In this document: piece by piece, positions 33,478 through 42,008 of the stretch
Position numbering within the stretch: the stretch's first letter is position 1
Layout of the letters: each line of letters starts with the position of its first letter
DNA from: Labrenzia sp. VG12
Lineage (GTDB): Bacteria; Pseudomonadota; Alphaproteobacteria; Rhizobiales; Stappiaceae
Length of the DNA: 64,000 nt
Assembly (NCBI RefSeq): GCF_002237595.1
Contig: NZ_CP022529.1
Coordinates: 5,672,001 to 5,736,000, forward strand
Direction: 5' to 3'
The notes under the pieces: model-generated
The model's input: only the letters and a program-made list of their open reading frames with translations
Told to the model about the DNA's origin: nothing
Databases searched by the model: none
Made by a program: the position numbers and the translations under genes

Positions 33478-34797
33478 CTAGGTGTCGAGGATCTCGGTTT
33501 CGTCAATCTTGATGTCGAACCCTTCCAGCCCCACGTAATGGCGCTCACGTGATGCCAGCAGGCGTATGGAACTCACCCCCAGGTCCTTCAGGATCTGTGC
33601 GCCAAGTCCCACTTCACGCCATTGTTCCTGTCTAGCTTGTGCGGAGCTGTGTTCCTCGGAATCTGCGGCTTCAAAGTCCGATCTTGCACGCCTGGATTGA
33701 CGTGCGACCCCGACCGAGCCCTCGCGCAGATAGACAATAACGCCACGGCCGCGTTCGGCAAAATGCTTCATGATCTGATCGAGCGGCTGGCTGTCGCCGA
33801 AGACGTCGTCGAGAACCGATTCCAGCTGAAGCCGGACGGGGACGTTGCGCCCGTCGAGAATGTCGCCATAGACGATCGCCAGATGGTGCATCGGGTCATA
33901 GGGCGTGGAATAGGTCATGGCATAGGCGGGACCGCAGACCGTGTCGACCGGCTGCTCATTCACCCGTTCGACCATGCGTTCGGTGCGCTGGCGCCAGGCA
34001 ATCAGGTCGGACACGGAGACCATCTTGAGGTCATGCTCGGCGGCAAATTCGGCAACCTGCTGGCCGCGTTTGACGGTGCCGTCGTCATTGACCAGTTCGC
34101 TGATGACCCCGACCTGTTCCAGGCCTGCAAGACGGCAGAGATCGACGGCAGCCTCGGTGTGGCCGGAACGGATCATCACGCCGCCTTCCTTGGCGACCAG
34201 CGGGAAGATGTGACCGGGCCGGACGAAGTCGTCCGCGCCGACATTCGGATTGGCCAGGGCACGCACGGTGGAACAGCGTTCCTCCGCGGAGATGCCGGTA
34301 GTCAGGCCCTGGCGATAATCGACGGAGATGGTGAAGGCGGTGGCCAGTGGTGCGTCGTTTTCCGCCACCATCGGGTCTAGGCGCAGGCGCCGGGCATGAG
34401 CGACCGTCATCGGGGCGCAGATGATGCCGGACGTGTGGCGGACCATGAAGGCCATCTGTTCGGGGGTGACTTTCGAGGCAGCGACAATCAGATCGCCTTC
34501 ATTCTCGCGATCGTCATCGTCGGTCACGACAACCATCTCACCTCGTTCGAATGCGCGGATTGCTTCAGCGACACGGGCCTGGGACACGGGATGCTCCTTG
34601 GTTGTAGCTAGTCCGAGAAAATCGTTGGGCGTGACCTCGCCATGGGTGGCAATGGCGATCTTGCGGGCCATGTCCCGCGAGACCCAGACATTCGGGTCAT
34701 TGCAGAGGGCGGTGACAGAGGCAGGCGAAAGATTGGCGCGGCGTGCGAAGGCGCTGCGGCTTTCCCCTGTCTGTACAAGCCATTGGTCAAGTCTCAT
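33478..34797 (-). CDS. ribB: 3,4-dihydroxy-2-butanone-4-phosphate synthase with N-terminal HTH and degenerate RibA domain
   Basis: 439 aa. Three parts: an XRE-like HTH at about 1-70 (SRSAFARRANLSPASVTALCN, then VSRDMARKIAIATHGEV); a complete RibB domain starting VAEAIRAFERGEMVVVTDDD, with the catalytic DDDDRENEGDLI and GHTEAAVDLCRLAGL, which makes the four-carbon riboflavin precursor; and a C-terminal RibA-like domain. The latter lacks the Cys cluster that binds zinc in GTP cyclohydrolase II (LQLESVLDDVFGD stands where SECLTGD and CDCG belong), so it should be inactive, as in RibBX proteins. ATG 34797 begins the HTH cleanly. Confidence 0.9.
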   Translation of the reverse strand: MRLDQWLVQTGESRSAFARRANLSPASVTALCNDPNVWVSRDMARKIAIATHGEVTPNDFLGLATTKEHPVSQARVAEAIRAFERGEMVVVTDDDDRENEGDLIVAASKVTPEQMAFMVRHTSGIICAPMTVAHARRLRLDPMVAENDAPLATAFTISVDYRQGLTTGISAEERCSTVRALANPNVGADDFVRPGHIFPLVAKEGGVMIRSGHTEAAVDLCRLAGLEQVGVISELVNDDGTVKRGQQVAEFAAEHDLKMVSVSDLIAWRQRTERMVERVNEQPVDTVCGPAYAMTYSTPYDPMHHLAIVYGDILDGRNVPVRLQLESVLDDVFGDSQPLDQIMKHFAERGRGVIVYLREGSVGVARQSRRARSDFEAADSEEHSSAQARQEQWREVGLGAQILKDLGVSSIRLLASRERHYVGLEGFDIKIDETEILDT

Positions 34798-34869
34798 GGG
34801 CCAGCATATACGCCCGTTCGCTTTCAGCCACAAGAGAAGGGTGTGCGAAAATTCAGTGAGACTGAAAGA

Positions 34870-35979
34870 TTAGTCGGATTTTCGATATTCCGCGACGCGC
34901 GAGACAAATGCGGGGCTCATCCATGTCTCCTTGAGACCGGCGTCTGCGCACAGACCGGTCAGATCCTCAGTGAGGTAAGAGGTATAGTAAGGTTCGTGGA
35001 ACAGCTGCGGAAAGAGCGACAGCAGGCCGTCGTAATCCGGCACGTCGCCGGTCTGCAGGCTGTCGACAAACAGGAACGACCCGCCGGGCTTGAGGACACG
35101 CGCGACCTCCGTGATCACCTGCCGCCGGACCTTGGGGGGCAATTCGTGGAACAGGAAGACGCAGGACACCACGTCCTGCGAATTGTCCGCAAAAGGCAGG
35201 GTCTCGGCCATGGCGGTGACGAAGCGCGCCCGCCGTGTCTGCAGTCTGCTCTGCGCAACGTTGAGATAGGGCTCAGACAAATCGAGACCTGTACCGGTCA
35301 GGCGCGGGAACGCCGTCAGCGCTGGTCTCAGCAAGCCGCCGGTTCCGCAGGCCAGGTCCAGATAGGCGATCTTTCGCTGGTCCTTCCGGCGCAGGATCTG
35401 TGCAAACGGCACCAGAGCCCGCCGGCGCATGGCAGCCGTCGCTCCGGAAAACAGCACGTCGACCTGGAAGTCGTAGAGTTTCGCGCTGTCCTCGGAGAGC
35501 CATCCATCTGTCTGGAAATGAAAGTTCTGCCGATAATAGCGCGGCAGGGCCGCGGCAAACCCGTCCGGGTCTTCATTGACTTCCTGATGGGCACCGGTGG
35601 CCCGGCGGCGGGCAACTTCCGGCACATCCTTGAAAAAGGCACGGCTGGTGGCCAGCAACTCGCGCGGGCTCATGGTGCCGTCCGACGGCATGGGATAGAG
35701 CCCGTCTTCGACGGCCTTCAGGTCGGCGGCGAACAGCCTGACGATATCGGCCAGCATGCGCCGCTGGCCTGGTACCGGGCCGTCCGGCACCACCTTCGGC
35801 GTTTCCGGCAGATCCTTCTGCAGATCCCTGTTCATCCGCCGCATGGCTTCCGAATGCAGCGTGTAGAGTGCGACCCGGCTGCCCTGATAAAGCGCATAGC
35901 GGGTCCGGCGGGCGAGACTGGAAAGCGGCAGGGAACGTCCCCGTGAAGAAGGCCCGGTGTCCTGGTCTGCCGCGCTCAT
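34870..35979 (-). CDS. Class I SAM-dependent methyltransferase, 369 aa
   Basis: A long helical N-terminal region (about 1-200) precedes a Methyltransf_11/25-type domain: motif I IAYLDLACGTGGLLRPA near 208, then LDLSEPYLNVAQ, and the motif IV-VI region FHELPPKVRRQVITEVARVLKPGG. The N-terminal extension (YYRQNFHFQTDGWLSEDSA) resembles uncharacterised alphaproteobacterial methyltransferases. It follows the RNA methyltransferase gene by three bases and is surely co-transcribed with it. The substrate is unknown. Confidence 0.85.
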   Translation of the reverse strand: MSAADQDTGPSSRGRSLPLSSLARRTRYALYQGSRVALYTLHSEAMRRMNRDLQKDLPETPKVVPDGPVPGQRRMLADIVRLFAADLKAVEDGLYPMPSDGTMSPRELLATSRAFFKDVPEVARRRATGAHQEVNEDPDGFAAALPRYYRQNFHFQTDGWLSEDSAKLYDFQVDVLFSGATAAMRRRALVPFAQILRRKDQRKIAYLDLACGTGGLLRPALTAFPRLTGTGLDLSEPYLNVAQSRLQTRRARFVTAMAETLPFADNSQDVVSCVFLFHELPPKVRRQVITEVARVLKPGGSFLFVDSLQTGDVPDYDGLLSLFPQLFHEPYYTSYLTEDLTGLCADAGLKETWMSPAFVSRVAEYRKSD

Positions 35980-35982
35980 GGC

Positions 35983-37215
35983 TCACTCCCTTGTCAGCAC
36001 TGCCACGACTTCAATATGGGGCGAATAGTGGAACTGGTCCACCGGTGTGACGCTTTGCAGCACATAGCCGCCGTCGATCAGGATCCGCAGGTCCCGGGCA
36101 AGGGTGGCCGGGTTGCACGACACCGCCACGACCGTCTTGACCTTGGAAAGCGCCAGTTGCTCGGCCTGGGCCTGGGCACCGGCGCGTGGTGGATCGAACA
36201 CCACCGTGTCGAAGGGCTCCAGCTCATCGCGCACCAAGGGGCGCCGGGAAAGGTCGCGGCGCTCGAAAGTGACTTTCTTCAGGCCTTGCGGTTTGCGCAG
36301 CGCCTTGTCGAACGTTGCGAGCGCCGCAGCGTCGCCTTCCACGGCATGAACATTGGCGCTGCGCGCCAGCCGCAAGGCGAAGGTGCCGACGCCGGAGAAC
36401 AGATCCGCGACGTTCCTGGCCTTGCCGATGCCGGCAAGGACCAGTTTCGACAGCGCTTCTTCGGCAGCAATGGTCGCCTGTGTGAAGCCGCCCGGAGCGG
36501 CCACGATGCCGACGCCGCCCATGTCCAGCAGGGGCGGGCGGACTTCCAGGATCACCTCGCCATTGACGGAGAGCCGCGCCAGATCCAGCTCGACAACCTT
36601 CTGGGACAGGGCCGGGATCTTGCGTTCGTAAGTCTTGTCCGCCTTGTCGATGGCGATATCCAGCCCGGCGGTTGTGGCCAGCACGGTCAGGCGCAGGTCG
36701 CCTTTCTTGGGCAAGACTTCCGCCGCGAGCGACTTCAGCCCGGGCAGGGCTGCAACGATGGCAGGATCGAGCACCGGGCATTCGGTGATGTCGACCAGAC
36801 GGTGACTGGCCTTCTCGTGATAGCCAAGCAGGGTGTGACGGCCCGCGCGTGTTGCCGTCAGGACGGCGCGGCGGCGGCCGCCAGCGGTGGCCGCGACAGT
36901 CCGGTCAACATCGGTTTCAATGCCCCGGTCCCCGAGCGCCTTGGCGACCAGACCACGCTTCCAGTCGAGATAGGGGTGCTCGGCAAGATGCTGCACCGAG
37001 CAGCCGCCGCAGGTCTTGAAGTGCCGGCAAACCGGCTCGATCCGGTCTGGTGACGGGGTATCGATCACAGGCTTTTTCGCCCGTCCATCGACGACTTCGG
37101 CGCGAACGGTTTCGCCGGGCAGGGCACCGGCGACAAACACGGACCCGGTCTCGGTCTGGGCGATGCCGTCGCCGCGATGACCGAGCTCGGTAACAATCAG
37201 CTCTCTCTCACTCAT
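35983..37215 (-). CDS. 23S rRNA/tRNA m5U methyltransferase-like protein (TrmA/RlmD family)
   Basis: 410 aa. An N-terminal TRAM domain (about 1-55), then the [4Fe-4S] ligands in CRHFKTCGGCSVQH and TECPVLD, and a C-terminal SAM domain with NVADLFSGVGTFALRLA. The catalytic nucleophile is the Cys in VAVSCNPATLARDL, and VVFDPPRAGAQAQ is the family motif IV. It methylates a uridine in RNA; which RNA cannot be read from sequence. It is the upstream gene of the pair with the 369-aa methyltransferase. Confidence 0.9.
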   Translation of the reverse strand: MSERELIVTELGHRGDGIAQTETGSVFVAGALPGETVRAEVVDGRAKKPVIDTPSPDRIEPVCRHFKTCGGCSVQHLAEHPYLDWKRGLVAKALGDRGIETDVDRTVAATAGGRRRAVLTATRAGRHTLLGYHEKASHRLVDITECPVLDPAIVAALPGLKSLAAEVLPKKGDLRLTVLATTAGLDIAIDKADKTYERKIPALSQKVVELDLARLSVNGEVILEVRPPLLDMGGVGIVAAPGGFTQATIAAEEALSKLVLAGIGKARNVADLFSGVGTFALRLARSANVHAVEGDAAALATFDKALRKPQGLKKVTFERRDLSRRPLVRDELEPFDTVVFDPPRAGAQAQAEQLALSKVKTVVAVSCNPATLARDLRILIDGGYVLQSVTPVDQFHYSPHIEVVAVLTRE

Positions 37216-37265
37216 GGCTGAGCGATAGCGCCAAAGGGCGCTGCGGGCAAGCGCTGCACCTCAAG

Positions 37266-37904
37266 TTAGGCCGAAGACAGGATTTTCACGCCGGCAAAGG
37301 TAAAGAACGCGCCGAAGGCGGCCTGGATGGCGCGCCGGGCCCGGCGGTAGGCCGCAAGCATGAGGGACGTGGAAAAAAGCAGGGCGTAGCCGACATTGAC
37401 CAGGAACGAGAGGCCCACCGTGCCGACCAGGATCGGAAGGCCGATCCACCACGGGCCGCCGTCCTGAACGCCGAGCGAGACGATGGCCAGCCAGCCGAAA
37501 ATCGCCTTGGGATTGGTGATCATCACCAGATAGCCGCGCAGGATCAGTTGGCGTCCCGAGAGTTTCTGATCTGCCGTTGGCATCGCTGTCATGTCCTGAT
37601 GGGTCCGTGCGGCCCGAAAGGCCTTGAAGGCCAGGAACAGGAGATAGACCCCGCCGAAGATCTTGATTGCGATCAGAAGAAAACCGAATTGCGCCAGAAG
37701 TGCGGACAAGCCGATCACCGTCAGGGTGCCCCAGGTGATCGAGCCGAGAACGACACCAAACGCAAAACAGACACCCGCCTTGCGGCCAGAATGCATGGCG
37801 GTTCCCATGATGGCCAACACGCTGGGTCCCGGGCTGAGCACCGCAAGAAGAAAGGCGGAATAGACCAGCAACAGGCCGGGCAGGTAAGGGGCGATCGTGT
37901 TCAT
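37266..37904 (-). CDS. LysE/RhtB family exporter
   Basis: 212 aa with about six TM helices. Family motifs: LLAVLSPGPSVLAIMGTAMHSGRKAGVCFAFGV near the N terminus and ITNPKAIFGWLAIVS in the second half. I start at ATG 37904 (MNTIAPYLPG); a TTG at 37922 is in frame. It is one of two LysE-family genes in the window, the other at 12344. The exported metabolite is unknown, typically an amino acid or homoserine lactone-like compound. Confidence 0.88.
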   Translation of the reverse strand: MNTIAPYLPGLLLVYSAFLLAVLSPGPSVLAIMGTAMHSGRKAGVCFAFGVVLGSITWGTLTVIGLSALLAQFGFLLIAIKIFGGVYLLFLAFKAFRAARTHQDMTAMPTADQKLSGRQLILRGYLVMITNPKAIFGWLAIVSLGVQDGGPWWIGLPILVGTVGLSFLVNVGYALLFSTSLMLAAYRRARRAIQAAFGAFFTFAGVKILSSA

Positions 37905-38059
37905 GTGTAACGCCAGACGCAAGGGAGGGAGCCGTGACCCTAATGCGGAATGGCAGTGATGTCAGCGGTTAATTCTGCGAACGGTCAGTGCAAGGCAAAG
38001 TCGCCGGGCCGCCGCCCGGTTGCCGTGTTTTCTGGCGGGGCAGGGGGCGCTGGCGAAAG

Positions 38060-39316
38060 TCACTGGCGTCCAAGCAGACGCCGCGCCTTCGCCAGAAGGC
38101 TGTTCGGCTTGCGGGCGGGATCGGCCGCGGCCTGAGACTGCGTGCTCGCGCGCTTGGCAAATTCCCGCAGCGCCTGCATGTCCTGCCGGTTCGCGCGGCG
38201 AAGGGGCTCAGGTGCGCAATCATTTGCGCCGGCCGCTGCTCTGCCGGGCGGGCTCGCTTGCCGGGACGGTCCGGAAGGATCATCCGGACGCCGGTGAAAG
38301 GGTTGCGGGTCGTTGGCAGCATGGACCTCGTGTTGCTCTTCCTCGGCCCGCGCGCGGATGTCTTGCTCATTGTCATATTTGAGTGACCGTTTTGCCGTTG
38401 TGTCCCCGTGGATCCCGAATTGCGGTGCATTGATCACTTGCAGCCGCACCTTTTCCCAGGCCGTGTGCCCGTCGATCTTTTCGTGAAAGACGGCCACCGT
38501 CCAGTCTTCGCCTTCCGTGCTGAAGATGTTCCGGTCGGGCAGGATCGAGCCGCGGATCTGGCACATTTTGATGAAGTTGGTAACGACCTCCATCATCCAG
38601 GAAAACGGCACGGGGGCCTCCTCAAACTCGATCATCTTGCCGATGACCCATTGGGATCCATGCAAAAACATGCCAAGCGGCCGGCCTTCTCCAAGCTGTC
38701 CGGAACTGGACGTCAGAAAGGGGCGGATATTGAGGAAGGTCAGGTCCTCGTCCTGGGTGAGACGCTCAAAAAGCGGTTGCGGCACCAGGTTGTCGCTGAC
38801 GCACCAGTGCAGGGCACTCGCTGGATTGTGCCCGATCAGCAGTTTTGTGAGTTCCGCGCAGAGGGTTCTGGCCCGGTCGGCTTCTTCGAGCGTGCAGAAA
38901 GACTCGTCGGGAAGCATTTGTGCCAGGGCATCGTCACCGCAAATCTCGCGCATCTTTTCAGACAGGAACTGTGTATCCAGGATCCCCTTGGCGATCGTGA
39001 TGAAAGTATTGGCCTTGTGCCGGGCGACCACCTCGCGAGCATCGGGAAACACGAAACCGGTATAGGGCGTTGTCAGCGCGGACTGAAACCCGTCCGGCCC
39101 CAGCGGCGTGTCATTCTGGCTGACCAGAATCCGGTGCCCGCCCGCATGAACATGAATGTCCTTGCCGGTCGAGGTGATCATCAGCTGAACCTCGGCCGCA
39201 TAGCCAAGGTCAATCGCAAGTTTTTCGATCTTCTGAAAAAGAATGGTACCGTCCAGCGGGTTGAATTCATCGTGAAGTATCGCGCATTCCACGCGATTCA
39301 AGGCCGGAATATGCAT
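38060..39316 (-). CDS. Hypothetical protein, possibly DUF4261-like, with disordered C-terminal tail
   Basis: 418 aa. The first 290 residues look folded, with segments (TPYTGFVFPDAREVVARHKA, then TFITIAKG) that recall the DUF4261 family, but the match is by eye only. Residues about 320-418 are a basic, Pro/Arg/Ala-rich tail of low complexity (QPFHRRPDDPSGPSRQASPP). No signal peptide or TM helix is visible. It is a single gene between the TlyA and LysE genes. The function is unknown; possible roles include an effector-associated or stress protein. Confidence 0.6.
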   Translation of the reverse strand: MHIPALNRVECAILHDEFNPLDGTILFQKIEKLAIDLGYAAEVQLMITSTGKDIHVHAGGHRILVSQNDTPLGPDGFQSALTTPYTGFVFPDAREVVARHKANTFITIAKGILDTQFLSEKMREICGDDALAQMLPDESFCTLEEADRARTLCAELTKLLIGHNPASALHWCVSDNLVPQPLFERLTQDEDLTFLNIRPFLTSSSGQLGEGRPLGMFLHGSQWVIGKMIEFEEAPVPFSWMMEVVTNFIKMCQIRGSILPDRNIFSTEGEDWTVAVFHEKIDGHTAWEKVRLQVINAPQFGIHGDTTAKRSLKYDNEQDIRARAEEEQHEVHAANDPQPFHRRPDDPSGPSRQASPPGRAAAGANDCAPEPLRRANRQDMQALREFAKRASTQSQAAADPARKPNSLLAKARRLLGRQ

Positions 39317-39445
39317 GCCTGTCCTCCGCAGTAACCGGCCCGGTTATACGGTCCAAGTCTTCCCAAATCGGTAACGCAGTTGAAATTCGTTCAACCCTTG
39401 ATTGGGATTGCGGCAGGTCTTTCAAAAGACGGTTTACAGCGGTGG

Positions 39446-40186
39446 TCAGAGGGCCTTGTGCCCCAGAAGCAACCATTCCGCATTGCCGTCGCCCCCTTTG
39501 ACGGGAGACGGCACCAGGTCGGCGGCGCTCCAGCCATCGACCGTCCCGAGCCAGGTTTGTATAGATCTGGCGGTTTCTGCGGCAAGATCCGGATCCACCA
39601 GTCCGCCTTTGCCGATATTCTCCTTGCCGGCCTCGAATTGCGGCTTGACCAGAAAGACGCCGCAAGCGCCGGGAGCGGCCAGATCGAGAGCCGGGGGAAG
39701 GGCCAGTTTCAGCGAGATGAAGCTGACATCGGACACAAGCAGGTCCGGCCGGTCGCCGTCCAGATCGGCAAGGCTCAGGTCGCGGGCGTTCAGGCCCTCC
39801 CTTGCGACAACGCGTGCGTCGCCGCGCAGCAGGTCATGCAACTGGTCATGGCCGACATCGATGGCATGGACTTTGGCCGCTCCGCGTTCCAGTAGCACCT
39901 GGGTGAAGCCGCCGGTCGAAGCACCAATGTCGAGGCAGATGAGGTTTGCCGGGTCGATGGCAAAGCGGTCCAGACCCTCGATCAGCTTCAGCGCCGCCCT
40001 GGAAACGTAGCGCGACGCCGGGTCCTCGACTTTGATCGTGCTGTCCGAACCAACCTTTTGCGCCGGTTTGGTGCAGGTTGCTCCATTGACGCTGACCGTT
40101 CCACGCAGGATGGCATCACGCGCCCTGGCGCGGCTCGGGAACAGGCCCAGATCGACAAGATACTGGTCGAGGCGGTGTTTGGACAT
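39446..40186 (-). CDS. tlyA: TlyA family 2'-O-methyltransferase (rRNA)
   Basis: 246 aa. An N-terminal S4 RNA-binding domain (about 1-60: RLDQYLVDLGLFPSRARARDA, ILRGTVSVNG) is followed by an FtsJ-like methyltransferase domain with motif I LICLDIGASTGGFTQVLLERGA. The K-D-K-E type 2'-O pattern is consistent with KPQFEAGKENIG near the end. TlyA proteins modify rRNA, and some are haemolysin-annotated for historical reasons. ATG 40186 is preferred to the TTG one codon earlier. In many Hyphomicrobiales tlyA follows dxs; here other genes lie between. Confidence 0.9.
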   Translation of the reverse strand: MSKHRLDQYLVDLGLFPSRARARDAILRGTVSVNGATCTKPAQKVGSDSTIKVEDPASRYVSRAALKLIEGLDRFAIDPANLICLDIGASTGGFTQVLLERGAAKVHAIDVGHDQLHDLLRGDARVVAREGLNARDLSLADLDGDRPDLLVSDVSFISLKLALPPALDLAAPGACGVFLVKPQFEAGKENIGKGGLVDPDLAAETARSIQTWLGTVDGWSAADLVPSPVKGGDGNAEWLLLGHKAL

Positions 40187-40198
40187 CAAGGACGAGGA

Positions 40199-40333
40199 TC
40201 AGAAGCAATTGGCGATGGCGGAGAGCAGCCGGTCGGCATAAACACGGTCGCCCGCATAGACCCACAGCACGGCAGACAGCGCGAGCAGACCCGTCGCGCC
40301 GGCTGTCAGTCCTATGAAAAGCGGTTTGCCCAT
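40199..40333 (-). CDS. Single-span membrane peptide, 44 aa
   Basis: This frame begins MGKPLFIGLTAGATGLLALS, continues into a hydrophobic helix ending AVLWVYAGD, and finishes DRLLSAIANCF with a TGA stop. It fits a one-TM small protein. It lies 28 bp downstream of the SCO-family gene on the same strand, so it is likely the last gene of the copper/cytochrome-oxidase operon. GGAGAG is 11 bases before the ATG. The gene is below common ORF length cut-offs, so confidence is limited; function unknown. Confidence 0.55.
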   Translation of the reverse strand: MGKPLFIGLTAGATGLLALSAVLWVYAGDRVYADRLLSAIANCF

Positions 40334-40361
40334 GGTGTCCGGGTCTCTCCGATATAAGGTG

Positions 40362-40988
40362 TCAGGAAGACGCCGGCGCCGTTGCGATCAGTCGCTCCAG
40401 CTTCTTCATGGCATTTTCCTCAGCTTCGCCATACGCAATGGTGCCGACAAACTTGTTGTCCGCATTCATCAGGTAGACGGCCGCGGAATGGTCCATCGTA
40501 TAGTCGCCATCGTCAAGAGGCACCTTCTTGGCGTAGACGCGATAGGCTTTCAGCATTGCGTCAACCTGCTCCCGGGAGCCGGTCAGCGGCAGGATGCGCT
40601 TGTCGAAGGCCCAGACATAGTCGCGCATGACATCCGGCGTGTCGCGCTCCGGATCAACGGTCACGAAGGCGTAGTTCAGCTTGTCCGCATCAGGTCCGAG
40701 CGCTTCCATCCAGCCCTGCAGTTCCGACAAGGTCGTCGGACAGACATCCGGACAGAACGTGAAGCCGAAAAACAGCACGGTCGGTTTGCCGGCAAGCGTC
40801 TTGTCCGACACTGTTTCGCCCGATCCACTGACCAACTCGAACGGTCCGCCGATGGCGGCGAGCGGTTCGATCAGGGCGCCGGAATTCTGATTGCCTGCGG
40901 TCTGCTGATAGACCAGGTATCCGGACACGCCGGCAAGGACGGCAACCGCCGCCCAGGCCACGTACCGGAAGAGTTTCAAGCCAGACAT
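40362..40988 (-). CDS. SCO family copper chaperone
   Basis: 208 aa. An N-terminal TM anchor (YVAWAAVAVLAGVSGYLVY, about 9-27) is followed by a thioredoxin-like domain. The copper-binding CxxxC is FCPDVCP at about 79-83, and the third ligand His lies in YTMDHSAAVYLM near 168, so copper binding should be intact. SCO proteins deliver copper to the CuA site of cytochrome c oxidase. It follows the PCuAC gene on the same strand by 25 bp, and the two act in the same pathway. Confidence 0.93.
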   Translation of the reverse strand: MSGLKLFRYVAWAAVAVLAGVSGYLVYQQTAGNQNSGALIEPLAAIGGPFELVSGSGETVSDKTLAGKPTVLFFGFTFCPDVCPTTLSELQGWMEALGPDADKLNYAFVTVDPERDTPDVMRDYVWAFDKRILPLTGSREQVDAMLKAYRVYAKKVPLDDGDYTMDHSAAVYLMNADNKFVGTIAYGEAEENAMKKLERLIATAPASS

Positions 40989-41013
40989 GGTCTCGTCCTC
41001 TTCTCAGTTAAGC

Positions 41014-41505
41014 TCAGTTCTTGCTGTGGTTCATCTTGCCGTGGTTCGGGGTCTTGGCGCCCATCTTGGCAACGTCGAGTTCGACAGCTACCTCACCGGC
41101 CTTTTCGAAAGTCAGGACCACAGGCACCTTGCTGCCTTCTTCGAAGGACTGGTTGAGGCCCATGAACATGATATGGAGGCCGCCCGGTTTGAGGGCAACG
41201 GTTTCGCCGGCCGGGATCTCGATGCCGTTTTCCAGCTCGCGCATCTTCATGACGCCGTCGGTGACAGCCATTTCATGAATTTCCGTCTTTTTGGCGACAT
41301 CCGAGCTTGCGGAGACCAGGCGGTCTGCTTCCGAGCCGGTATTGACGATCTCGATGAAACCACCACCGGCCTTTGCCTTCGGCGGTGTTGCCCGGGTCCA
41401 GGCCGTGCTGAGTTCCAGGTCGCCCGCCTTGTAGTCCTTGGCGAAGGCGGACAGGGACACGAGCGTGAGCGCTGTTGCAGCCACAACAGATTTGAAGATG
41501 TTCAT
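41014..41505 (-). CDS. Periplasmic copper chaperone PCu(A)C
   Basis: 163 aa. Signal peptide MNIFKSVVAATALTLVSLSA, then a PCuAC domain. Copper ligands are seen in KKTEIHEM (His77, Met79), VMKMRE (Met86/88) and GGLHIMFMG (His111, Met113), matching the H(M)-X10-M-X21-H-X-M pattern closely. A His/Met-rich tail (NHGKMNHSKN) adds further copper-binding potential. PCuAC hands copper to CuA or to SCO, in line with its position between SCO and the DUF2946-like gene. Confidence 0.92.
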   Translation of the reverse strand: MNIFKSVVAATALTLVSLSAFAKDYKAGDLELSTAWTRATPPKAKAGGGFIEIVNTGSEADRLVSASSDVAKKTEIHEMAVTDGVMKMRELENGIEIPAGETVALKPGGLHIMFMGLNQSFEEGSKVPVVLTFEKAGEVAVELDVAKMGAKTPNHGKMNHSKN

Positions 41506-41541
41506 TTTGAGTTTCCTTGAGGTCTGAAGAAATGGTCGGTT

Positions 41542-41937
41542 TCAGATCCTGGAAACGGGTGGGCCCCGGATGGCCCGTGTTTTTTCCGGGTATCGAAGCG
41601 CGCTCGGGCCTTGGCGGGTCGCCTCGACACTCTCTTGCACTGCCCTTGATGGTCCGGTTGCCTGGGCCTGCGGTGCGAGGCAGGGCCCCATGGCGCAGCC
41701 ATGCGGACAGGCCTGGGCACACTGGCAATGAATGGGGTCGTGGGGTGCAGGCAGTCCCTGTTCGAGACCGGATGGTTGGCACAGGCTTGTCAGGCCGTCG
41801 GCTGCTGCCATTTGCGGCGAGAGAGCGCTGGCAAGCACAAGCAGGCACAGACGCAACACAAATGCCGTTCCCGCCAGCGCGACAAGCGGGTGGCGCTCCT
41901 GCCGAAGCAATTGCATCTGTGTCAAAGGCCTTGCCAT
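41542..41937 (-). CDS. DUF2946-like copper-linked membrane/exported protein, 131 aa
   Basis: A hydrophobic N-terminal helix (LAGTAFVLRLCLLVLASALS) is followed by a Cys/His-rich segment (CQPSGLEQGLPAPHDPIHCQC then CPHGCAMGPC) and a Pro/Arg-rich tail. The Cys/His cluster and its position at the head of the PCuAC-SCO operon resemble DUF2946 proteins of copper-related clusters. It is 36 bp upstream of the PCuAC gene on the same strand. The family assignment is by pattern, not certain. Confidence 0.65.
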   Translation of the reverse strand: MARPLTQMQLLRQERHPLVALAGTAFVLRLCLLVLASALSPQMAAADGLTSLCQPSGLEQGLPAPHDPIHCQCAQACPHGCAMGPCLAPQAQATGPSRAVQESVEATRQGPSALRYPEKTRAIRGPPVSRI

Positions 41938-42008
41938 GAAGCGGCTATAGGACGGTTCAGGCCGGAAGTCGAGCGGCGAAACGGCGCAGGGACGGGGCGC
42001 CCGCCGGA

